A stretch of 64,000 bases of DNA, from positions 1 to 64,000 of the forward strand of contig CAZTNA010000011.1 in NCBI GenBank assembly GCA_964615305.1, written 5' to 3'. Made by a program: the position numbers and the translations under genes. Below are positions 7,385 through 14,447 of the stretch, piece by piece. The notes below the pieces were generated by a model. It searched no databases. It saw nothing but the letters and a program-made list of their open reading frames with translations, and was not told where the DNA came from. This DNA comes from Bog-950 sp964615305 (lineage in GTDB: Bacteria > Bacteroidota > Bacteroidia > Chitinophagales > LD1). Numbering within the stretch: position 1 is the stretch's first letter; every line of letters begins with the position of its first letter.

Positions 7385-9612
7385 TTTCTAGAAAGTTTAT
7401 TATACACGCTAAATTTTATCCCAACCCCCTTTACTTGATTGTGTATTGAGAAATACTTTTCTCCATCAACTAGAGGAGGCATTATTCGTTTTAAAAGCTT
7501 ATTGATAAAATAAAACCCGAAACCTGTTGAATCATTGCTCCCATTTGCAATCCTTTGTAGCCCCGCAATTTCTTGTATTGATTCAGATATGAAGGTCCCA
7601 GTGTTGAATACCTCAAAATCAAAACCAACACTACTATCTCTTGACATAGCAGATTTCACTCGAATTTCGATTTCTTTCTCAGGAATATTCTCACCTTCTG
7701 GTGAGCTATATTGTTTAATGGCATTTGAAACTAATTCGTCAAGTAAAAAAGAGACTGTATACAAATGTGATTTAATCCTATCGCTATCATTTAACTTACT
7801 TAAGTCATAAAGAATTTTTACATTTTTAAATTTGTACTTCGCCTTTACCTTCTCGCAAACTTCTATTATTTCTTTCCTACTAATGGTGGATTTGTCAAAC
7901 TCATTGCTTTGCTCCGACAAAACTTTTACATAATCTCCAAAACGGATAATTGCATTCGAGGTATCCAGTCTTATTTGCCTAGTTATTTTTTTTATTTTCT
8001 TAATTGGTTTTAGATCTTCTATCTCATCAATTTGCTTAATTATTTTGGAAGAAAGGAAGCTTTTTTGCTCGTGAATAATTCCGAGTTGTATCTCGTTTAG
8101 AAGATTGTTTTGGATGTCAGAAAGATTTTTAGACGATAAAAACGCATCAATCAATTTGCTCACATTGTTGTGTGTCCTTAAAGCATAACTTTGTTTAATC
8201 GCAAGGCTTGATTCCGGCCTTAATAATTCAATGTGATTAGAGTTGAAAAGGAAATAGTAAATTGGTTTGCTATTATCATAAAATTTCAAACATGTAAACG
8301 AGTTTATGAATAGCTCCTCTGTAATATCGAATAATTCCGTTAGCGTCTTATTGAACCTTGCAATATGTTTAGCAGGCACATCAATCCATAAATAATTGGT
8401 TTCTTGCATTAGGAATTTTATACTTTTATCAAGTTCTTTTTGAAATAAGTCAAATATCCTTTCCGTGCTTATGGTCAATTTTTTAGTTTGCATATACCTA
8501 TCATCCCTAAATCTAATGTAGTTTGCAATCTCAGGAATAATTACAATTCCTAATGGAGAAGAGGAAAATATATTTTGAGCATTCAGAACTTTGTGCACTG
8601 GGTGAAACTGAAAATCTGTAGTTGAAGTTTTTTCCACAAGTATCCTCGCGGTATCAAACCGAGACGAATGGATTATACTTTCAATGTGGAAATCACTGAT
8701 TGCCCTTTTAAATTTATCAAAATCTTCGATGGTGAAATTGCCTTTTTCCATATTTCTGGTGATGTAAATTATTCCCTGAAATTCACCATTGTAAAAAAGT
8801 GCTTTTGCCATTGCAGCTAACTGAAATTTTTCGCTCTCGGATTCTGAATCGTCAATTATAGCCTTCAAGTCATTAATTTTGTTCCTAACTGAAAAAGGCT
8901 GCTTAAAGCATATTTCTAATGCAAGAGCAAGTTCGGAATACTTTATAAGTGAATCTGGTTGTCTATACCAAGTCACGCCGCGATCGTTTGGTGGTAATTC
9001 ACCTTGGGGATTGACAAGGCCTCTGTTTGAATCAACTATAGCGTTTACGACAACTCTATAAATTTGCTCTCTAAAACTTCCCGTATCTGGGGTAAAGCCC
9101 TCTCGATACGCATTGAATTTTATTATTGTAAGAAGGTAATTGCCAAAATGAAATAATTGATTTAAAATAATTTTCAAATCATTATTTTGGGGGTCATATG
9201 GATCTTGAAATCTATCCCCGTTGAGCGCATCCAGCCAGTCTAGCCAGTCTGATTTAAATTTTTCATATTCATAAAATGCTATTCCATAAAAAGAAGCGTT
9301 ATATGTAACTAATTTACTGTTTTCTTTAACCAAGTCTTGGATGTAACCTTTAGTTTTTCGAATGGTAAAGTATTTACCTAAGTAATACATTAATTCCATA
9401 TCCCAAATTTCTTTTTCGTGAAAGAGCTTTTTTATTTCACAAGGAAAGACAAGTGTGTTTTTGACTGTACTTTCATAATAAAAACTCTCCGTATAGGCGT
9501 TGAATGTAAGGATACCCATTGTAAGGGATTCATCGTCTCCAAGTTCTTTACGAATATTTTTTACTAAGCTGCGCTGAACGTATCCGTAAAGGATCTCAAA
9601 TCTATTTTCCAT
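7381..9612 (-). CDS. GHKL ATPase, histidine-kinase-like sensor
   Basis: A 743-aa cytoplasmic-looking protein without a signal peptide or clear membrane segments. The C-terminus is a GHKL/HATPase fold: N-box DELVSNAIK (625-633), NTG (670-672) and glycine-rich STGFGFYFINKLL (695-707). A segment around 262-308 resembles the end of a GAF sensor domain. I do not see a canonical H-box (HExxxPL-type) in the helical region 500-620 before the ATPase. It may therefore phosphorylate through an unusual His or act as a non-kinase ATPase partner. It overlaps the sigma-54 regulator by 4 nt and starts 2 nt after the methyltransferase stop, so the products are probably made together. The large N-terminal 500 residues are otherwise unrecognised. 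Confidence 0.8.
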   Translation of the reverse strand: MENRFEILYGYVQRSLVKNIRKELGDDESLTMGILTFNAYTESFYYESTVKNTLVFPCEIKKLFHEKEIWDMELMYYLGKYFTIRKTKGYIQDLVKENSKLVTYNASFYGIAFYEYEKFKSDWLDWLDALNGDRFQDPYDPQNNDLKIILNQLFHFGNYLLTIIKFNAYREGFTPDTGSFREQIYRVVVNAIVDSNRGLVNPQGELPPNDRGVTWYRQPDSLIKYSELALALEICFKQPFSVRNKINDLKAIIDDSESESEKFQLAAMAKALFYNGEFQGIIYITRNMEKGNFTIEDFDKFKRAISDFHIESIIHSSRFDTARILVEKTSTTDFQFHPVHKVLNAQNIFSSSPLGIVIIPEIANYIRFRDDRYMQTKKLTISTERIFDLFQKELDKSIKFLMQETNYLWIDVPAKHIARFNKTLTELFDITEELFINSFTCLKFYDNSKPIYYFLFNSNHIELLRPESSLAIKQSYALRTHNNVSKLIDAFLSSKNLSDIQNNLLNEIQLGIIHEQKSFLSSKIIKQIDEIEDLKPIKKIKKITRQIRLDTSNAIIRFGDYVKVLSEQSNEFDKSTISRKEIIEVCEKVKAKYKFKNVKILYDLSKLNDSDRIKSHLYTVSFLLDELVSNAIKQYSSPEGENIPEKEIEIRVKSAMSRDSSVGFDFEVFNTGTFISESIQEIAGLQRIANGSNDSTGFGFYFINKLLKRIMPPLVDGEKYFSIHNQVKGVGIKFSVYNKLSRK

Positions 9613-9614
9613 TT

Positions 9615-10439
9615 CTATTTGGTTGCGACAATAATTGTCTCCTTTGAATTTTCTGAAAATTTTTTGCCATTGGGGTCAAAGAATTTTACATCCTTAAATC
9701 CCTTAGCAAGAAGTAATTCGGTCAATTCTTTATTGGAATGTATTCGAATTGAATATTTTTTTGTTACGGGGTCTCCACCGTTTCGTATTGTCCAAGTTCC
9801 GACTAGTCTTTTTTTCCCTTTATCATACTTTTCGTCAACGAACAAGTCATACTTCCTATTATTAAAAAGAATTTTCCGGTTTTTATTTTCGTCGCCATTG
9901 AAATACTTATGGTTTATAATTCTTGTGGCGTTATAATCAAAATAAAGAAGCAACTTACCTCCTGGTTTTAGTACCTTCTGAAAGTTGTCAAGCACTTTTT
10001 CGTTGTCAGAATCTTTTTCAAAGAAACCAAACGACGTAAACATGTTAATAATATGATCAAAGCTATTTTCCGGTAAATTCATTTCAAGCATATTCTGTTC
10101 ATGAAATTGTGTCGGTGCATTTGGAAAACACTTTTCTGCTTCCTTCCTGGCTAAGTCTAAAAACGATTTATTAATGTCCATTCCTGTTACCGCAAATCCA
10201 TGCTTACCAAGCTCCATAGAATGTCGACCATAGCCGCATGGACAATCTAGAAAGGCAGCTCCTTTTTTAGGACGGAGATATTTCATTATAAATTCCACCT
10301 CTCTTTTAGTTCTTTCTAAGTGACTCAACGGATTGCTGGGACTAAATCCCTTTTGACTATAATCACCTTTGAGATAAAAGTCTAAGCTAAAAAATCCATA
10401 ATCGGGCTGCCACCACAAATTGTCGTCCAGGTTAGTCAT
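9615..10439 (-). CDS. Class I SAM-dependent methyltransferase
   Basis: A 274-aa soluble enzyme with a Rossmann methyltransferase core. Motif I is FLDCPCGYGRHS (63-74), where SAM binds. It is followed by an acidic ribose-binding position in TGMDIN (85-90), the post-motif NMLEMNLPENSFDHIIN, and KPGGKLLLYFDYN. This layout matches Methyltransf_11/25-type small-molecule or protein methylases; the substrate cannot be read. It overlaps the ABC transporter gene by 8 nt and is followed after 2 nt by the kinase-like gene, which places it inside a signalling/transport operon. That context suggests it modifies the transported ligand or tunes the sensor, as methylation does in chemotaxis; this is inference. 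Confidence 0.88.
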   Translation of the reverse strand: MTNLDDNLWWQPDYGFFSLDFYLKGDYSQKGFSPSNPLSHLERTKREVEFIMKYLRPKKGAAFLDCPCGYGRHSMELGKHGFAVTGMDINKSFLDLARKEAEKCFPNAPTQFHEQNMLEMNLPENSFDHIINMFTSFGFFEKDSDNEKVLDNFQKVLKPGGKLLLYFDYNATRIINHKYFNGDENKNRKILFNNRKYDLFVDEKYDKGKKRLVGTWTIRNGGDPVTKKYSIRIHSNKELTELLLAKGFKDVKFFDPNGKKFSENSKETIIVATK

Positions 10440-12036
10440 AGCGTTGTTGTATTTGGTTTAACTTATTTTTGGTTAAAATTAAATGGTTACCTTCAAGTTT
10501 GCGCATTCGTTCATCATGTGTAACAAGGATTATAGTTTTGCCCATAGCCTTCATGTTGTTTATAAAAGTTATAAATAAATTGAAATTGTTGCTATCCATT
10601 CCTGAGGTAGGTTCATCTGCCAAAATCAAGTCAGCGTCTGAAATGCTGCATAAAAACATATTAAGCTTTTGTGCTTGCCCTCCTGAAAGAGTTTCTACTT
10701 TTTGAACCCAAAAAGAATTTCTGTACCCTAATTCAATATCAAAATTCATTTGATTAGGAAGATGCTTATTTAAAGGCCCTGCAATATTTAAGTCATCAAT
10801 AAAGGTATTCGCACTTACAGCAGCTACATTTTCAAACACTGTTAAACGGATGCTTAATGAATCATAAGGCACCTGATTCATAAAAAATACGTTTCGTTTG
10901 TTCTGTCTAAAATAAGTTATGTCTACCCCATTTTTAATGATTGAACCATGTTGAGGAGTTAATTTGCCGCCAATAAGTTTTAAAAGTGAAGTTTTACCAA
11001 CTCCATTACTACCCCAAATAACACTTACTCCTTCTTCAAATGAAAAATTTACCCCCTGGAGCACAACTTTTTCTTCATAACCAAGATCATATTTGAAGGT
11101 CAAATCTCTTAATACAATACCTCTGCATAATACATCCGTGTTAAGGGTGGGTAAAAAACGATTAAGATGTGGTTTTGCTACAGTTAAGAAAAGGATTAGT
11201 CCAAATATCAATTTCCAATAAGCGGGATTGCTGGTATAATATATTATTAATAAAACAATAATTTGAAAAAGGATAGAGCCCAAAAGTGCTTTAAAAACCG
11301 GAGACTGAAACAAGCTATATACAACAAATTTTTTATACGAATAGTTTTCCTTAACCATATTTTTTGCGCTAATGATTAAATCGATTATTCTATCTGTAAA
11401 AAGAAAAGAACTTAATGCTGTTATTAGAAATTCGAATCCGCCCCCAGAGCGAGACAAGCCAAGTTTGCAGGTGTATTGAACTACACCAACTGAAAGGACG
11501 AAACCAGCGATTATGTAAATAAGCAGAATTAATAATCGCGGGTTTGATGAAATATTAATATTGGGGTTGTCTGCGGTAACTTTTAATCGAACTCCCAAAT
11601 TTGTTCTAAAGAATATTTCAACCAAAGCCCCTATTATTAAAGTAAAAGCTATTGACACGTAGTGCGAGTTTAGAAAAACAAGATTTTCATATTTCAGGCA
11701 CAATGATTCCCCAACGCAAAGAACAGACAACGAATGTAGAATCAAACTGAGAACAATTCCAGCTAGAATATTATTGATTTTAAGCTCGTTTGTCAAAAAA
11801 GAAATTACAGCATAACTAATCATTGCAACGCTGCCGGTAACGATAAAGGCAAGGATAAGAGAGCTGGAAAAATTGTATGAGGTGGTAAAAGCAATTGAAC
11901 TTATCACAGTAATTCCATCTATACTTACGTCAATCACCTTTAGATATTTGTATAGTATACCAATTGCCAAAACAATTGGAAACCACGTAAGACCTTCATA
12001 AAAACCAATTTGCACTATGCTCGCCAAGTCATTCAT
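10432..12036 (-). CDS. Fused ABC transporter permease-ATPase
   Basis: A 534-aa protein. Residues 1-290 are a multi-spanning permease whose early segment (IDVSIDGITVISS, 35-47) resembles the BPD_transp_2 permeases that work with TrpX-type binding proteins. Residues 305-534 are a complete ABC ATPase: Walker A GSNGVGKTS (342-350), signature LSGGQ (450-454), Walker B LILADEP (470-476) and switch H507. Permease and ATPase are normally separate proteins in this family, so the fusion is notable. A second short hydrophobic pair (about 250-288) links the halves. It lies 3 nt after the binding-lipoprotein gene and is presumably the inner-membrane importer for its ligand. Confidence 0.88.
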   Translation of the reverse strand: MNDLASIVQIGFYEGLTWFPIVLAIGILYKYLKVIDVSIDGITVISSIAFTTSYNFSSSLILAFIVTGSVAMISYAVISFLTNELKINNILAGIVLSLILHSLSVLCVGESLCLKYENLVFLNSHYVSIAFTLIIGALVEIFFRTNLGVRLKVTADNPNINISSNPRLLILLIYIIAGFVLSVGVVQYTCKLGLSRSGGGFEFLITALSSFLFTDRIIDLIISAKNMVKENYSYKKFVVYSLFQSPVFKALLGSILFQIIVLLIIYYTSNPAYWKLIFGLILFLTVAKPHLNRFLPTLNTDVLCRGIVLRDLTFKYDLGYEEKVVLQGVNFSFEEGVSVIWGSNGVGKTSLLKLIGGKLTPQHGSIIKNGVDITYFRQNKRNVFFMNQVPYDSLSIRLTVFENVAAVSANTFIDDLNIAGPLNKHLPNQMNFDIELGYRNSFWVQKVETLSGGQAQKLNMFLCSISDADLILADEPTSGMDSNNFNLFITFINNMKAMGKTIILVTHDERMRKLEGNHLILTKNKLNQIQQRYD

Positions 12037-12039
12037 TAT

Positions 12040-13035
12040 CTAGTAGTTTTCAATCAAGGAGTTTAATTTACCTGCATTTTCAAGTCCGAAATCGTGTACC
12101 TTTCTGGTGTTCACATAAATCCTTGCGGACTGTACTGATACTATAGGTAAATTTTCAGCTTTAACTTCTTTGCCTTCTATTTTTAAAAGAGCTTGTCCTA
12201 TAAGCTCTCCAATGGTTCTGTAGTTTACAGAAACACCAATACAAACACCATCCTTCTTTACTGTGCCATCATCTAAAGAAAATACGGGAACCTGCTTTTC
12301 ATCGCATCTTTTTACTATCGATGTAGCTTTCATAACTGCATTTTTGTCGTGAGGAATTATCATTGCTTCGATTCCTTGAAGAAGTAACCGTTCTGTTACT
12401 TTATCAACGTCTTCCGGGCTATTTATAACTCCCTCTTTTACAGTAATTTTGCGTTGCCTTAGAACGGTCCGTATATTGTCGGAGGTGACCTTTGAGTTTA
12501 TTTCACCAGGATTATAGATTATGCCAACCACTTTGGCTTTAGGCAAAAAACTTTTTAAGGCCGTACCAAAAAGATCAAAAATATTTTCTTTAGGACTGTC
12601 AGAAACGATTGCAACCGAAGACTTTCTCGGTGGTTCAAGTCCTATACTTACTAAGGGCTCAATCATTTCTGGGGAGGAAATGGCCCCCGCAATCACGACC
12701 GGTAAATTATTTTTAAACTTAGGGCCAAAAGCGGTATTAGTTATCTGCGTTCCAATAGTTATTAGATACTGTGGATGGTTTAACAATGCACTTTGAATTG
12801 CGGTTTCAAATTTATCTGCATCACCTTCTGCACTATAGAACGTTATCTCAAACTTTTCCCCACATATCTCCTTTAAACCTTGCTCGAGTTGTTTAAAAGC
12901 ATCTATCGTAGCGGGGAAGACCACTGAAATTTTTGGAGTATACCCTTTTTCGCTTTGTTTTTTTACTGTAGGTTGATTACAGGAGGAAAAGAGAATAAGA
13001 AAGACAAGTATTAAAGATTGGTTAATTGTTTTCAC
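12040..13035 (-). CDS. ABC substrate-binding lipoprotein (TrpX-like)
   Basis: A 331-aa protein with a lipoprotein signal (lipobox LFSSC, lipidated C19) and a two-lobed periplasmic binding fold of the ABC_sub_bind (PF04392) type: ISVVFPATIDAF, LITIGTQITNTAF, KVVGIIYNPGEINS, EAMIIPHDKNAV and VPVFSLDDGTVKKDG. Characterised relatives bind aromatic amino acids such as tryptophan; the ligand here is unknown. It is the first gene of the minus-strand operon running to 5648 and is separated by 3 nt from the permease-ATPase. In addition to delivering ligand to the transporter, it could feed the co-encoded kinase-like pathway. Confidence 0.88.
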   Translation of the reverse strand: MKTINQSLILVFLILFSSCNQPTVKKQSEKGYTPKISVVFPATIDAFKQLEQGLKEICGEKFEITFYSAEGDADKFETAIQSALLNHPQYLITIGTQITNTAFGPKFKNNLPVVIAGAISSPEMIEPLVSIGLEPPRKSSVAIVSDSPKENIFDLFGTALKSFLPKAKVVGIIYNPGEINSKVTSDNIRTVLRQRKITVKEGVINSPEDVDKVTERLLLQGIEAMIIPHDKNAVMKATSIVKRCDEKQVPVFSLDDGTVKKDGVCIGVSVNYRTIGELIGQALLKIEGKEVKAENLPIVSVQSARIYVNTRKVHDFGLENAGKLNSLIENY

Positions 13036-13064
13036 TTTTTCGTGTATTTGTTTGTAATAACGAT

Positions 13065-13084
13065 GCTTGCCAATCGTAATGCCA
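13065..13084 (-). promoter_or_regulatory. Weak sigma-54-like promoter candidate
   Basis: Read on the minus strand, TGGCATTACGATTGGCA (complement of 13068-13084) resembles the -24/-12 consensus TGGCAC-N5-TTGCA, but has 11 rather than 10 nt between GG and GC. It lies about 35 nt upstream of the lipoprotein start, ahead of an operon that encodes its own sigma-54 activator. The spacing defect keeps this tentative. Confidence 0.3.
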
Positions 13085-13182
13085 GTACTTTAAGTCCCTC
13101 GATGTTTAGTTGCAAAAAGCCCTACTACACAATGATTTACCCCCCAGAGAGATGAGGATTTAATTTTTTCAAACTAACCAAA

Positions 13183-13216
13183 GTAAGGTTACAATTTTGA
13201 ATTTGTAAGGTTACAA
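13183..13216. promoter_or_regulatory. Twin dyad repeats, possible enhancer sites
   Basis: Two identical GTAAGGTTAC elements start at 13183 and 13205, exactly 22 bp (two helical turns) apart, so they face the same side of DNA. Each is a dyad (GTAA-GG-TTAC), and the second extends to TTGTAA-GG-TTACAA. They lie about 150-180 bp upstream of the ABC/kinase/regulator operon, a normal place for dimeric sigma-54 activators to bind. A third partial copy (GTAAGGTTA) lies at 13456-13464. Confidence 0.5.
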
Positions 13217-13276
13217 GGATATGTAACTGCTTATTATGTAGGCAAAAGTTATATCGCAGGAACAAGTTATGAAGAA

Positions 13277-13429
13277 ATGGAAGAACAAAACCACTCGAAT
13301 GAGGGATCTGAATTAGAAACAATGAGCTTTAAAGTGTTCAAAATTTTTCTAGCCAGTACAATTATTTATAGAAGCTGGAAACTATTTACACACAAATTAT
13401 CATCTGAGTTAAACTACAAATTTCAATGA
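13277..13429 (+). CDS. Possible 50-aa peptide in the gap
   Basis: An ATG at 13277 opens a 50-codon frame ending in TGA at 13427-13429. The predicted peptide has an acidic, polar N-terminus (MEEQNHSNEGSELET) and a more hydrophobic, basic C-terminal half (FKIFLASTIIYRSWKLF). The frame stays open upstream back to a stop near 13180, with no other ATG. It diverges from the ABC/methyltransferase operon. No clear ribosome-binding site is visible and no family is recognised, so it may be chance or a degraded gene. Confidence 0.2.
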   Translation: MEEQNHSNEGSELETMSFKVFKIFLASTIIYRSWKLFTHKLSSELNYKFQ

Positions 13430-13829
13430 ATTTATTTCAGCAAATTTGTGTCCAAGTAAGGTTAGGCTTAAAGAGATCTATAGGGGGGAGCTTATAAATA
13501 GTTATGGCTATTGAAATATTACTCAATACCTAAAAATGCAAAGAAAATACCTTCCGTGCATCAGGAGATATATTCTGGGCACTTGGGTATAGCCTTTTAC
13601 TTAAATTTTACGGCACAAGGTGGTATATTGGCAAGGAAACTTTGGGGCTTTGAATATATCCAAGTGACGCTTAAGAATCTTGTTTTAATTTGATTCCGGC
13701 CAAAACATCGTATGCGCTGATTCTTTCTCTGGCCCAGGCGATAGTATTTTTTAATTCCTCTGAGATTTCACTTTCCGCTTGGGTGCTCTCCTCAAGGTAA
13801 TCAAGGAATGAAGTTACAATGGTGTTTTT
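13430..13829. other. Gap with little recognisable content
   Basis: A+T-rich sequence between the divergent operon and the accessory island. It contains the partial GTAAGGTTA repeat at 13456. On the minus strand an open frame (13671-13898, no ATG, TTG at 13856) would encode a protein-like string including AESEISEELKNTIAWARERI. This could be the remnant of a small helical protein, overlapping the next gene tail-to-tail, but I cannot support it as an intact gene. Confidence 0.3.
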
Positions 13830-14051
13830 ATGCCAAATTTGTGCGGCACTAACCAACCTGGAAAATTTATCTATGAGGGAAATGAATTTGATGCTCCTTC
13901 AACAATAGTGAAAGCCATAAAAGGTTATGATGATGATGGTTGGAATTTCTTTAGGACTATCAACCCTGATACAGGAAAGGAGGTTCGGATTAAAGATTTG
14001 CGATGGGACGGTGTACGGAAAAAAAGAATAAGAAGCAACCTCAAAAAATGA
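13830..14051 (+). CDS. RAMA/DUF4357-like mini-protein
   Basis: A 73-aa protein made almost entirely of one small domain: KFIYEGNEFDAPSTIVKAI, then GYDDDGWNFFRTI, then DLRWDG. The pattern of short beta strands, a D/SPS-x2-V/A-KAI helix, and a conserved GW-x-FF/FW resembles the RAMA or DUF4357 module. That module is usually a C-terminal appendage of restriction-modification enzymes and GIY-YIG-type nucleases. An in-frame stop 21 nt before the ATG shows that it is not the visible tail of a larger frame. It is either a stand-alone DNA- or modification-reading mini-protein or a decayed end of a restriction gene. It lies 28 nt upstream of an excisionase-like gene. Confidence 0.5.
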   Translation: MPNLCGTNQPGKFIYEGNEFDAPSTIVKAIKGYDDDGWNFFRTINPDTGKEVRIKDLRWDGVRKKRIRSNLKK

Positions 14052-14079
14052 TTGTCAATTACATACCAAAATAAACCCA

Positions 14080-14427
14080 ATGGAAACTAAAACGGTCTGG
14101 CTTAATAATAGCAATAAATATATTGCCATGACCGAAGATGAAATCTTTGAAATCAGGATGAATAAGTTCATCCAACGGTTAAGACCCGTAATTTATGAGG
14201 CAGTAAATGACTGTCTATCTAAAATTCAAATCGATAGCCGTATTCAAGAAGTAGAGGATAGTTTATGGAGTATCAAAGATGTGATGAAATATTTCGGCTG
14301 TGCTAAGACAACAGTTTTTAAATGGAGAACTCTAGGCCTTATTAAGTCTCACAAGATTGGGAATAAAGTTTATTACAAAAAGGCTGATATTCTTAAGAGT
14401 TTGAAGAATCGTGAAAAAACAAAATAG
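14080..14427 (+). CDS. Excisionase-like HTH protein
   Basis: A 115-aa protein whose C-terminal half (about 61-111) is a MerR/HTH_17-type winged helix: SIKDVMKYFGCAKTTVFKWR, then the wing region SHKIGNKVYYKKADILKSL. Such single-domain proteins typically act as excisionases or small regulators of Bacteroidota mobile elements. The N-terminal half is helical (MTEDEIFEIRMNKFIQRLRP) and may dimerise. It follows the RAMA-like gene in the same direction and ends 20 bp from the convergent transposase gene. No integrase is present nearby, so if it once belonged to an element, only part remains. Confidence 0.75.
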   Translation: METKTVWLNNSNKYIAMTEDEIFEIRMNKFIQRLRPVIYEAVNDCLSKIQIDSRIQEVEDSLWSIKDVMKYFGCAKTTVFKWRTLGLIKSHKIGNKVYYKKADILKSLKNREKTK

Positions 14428-14447
14428 GCTGGTTAACTTTTGCCCTA

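Noticed and set aside
13137..13322. Minus-strand frame of 61 codons upstream of the lipoprotein gene
   Set aside because: Composition is not protein-like, and it overlaps the dyad repeats and an alternative plus-strand frame.
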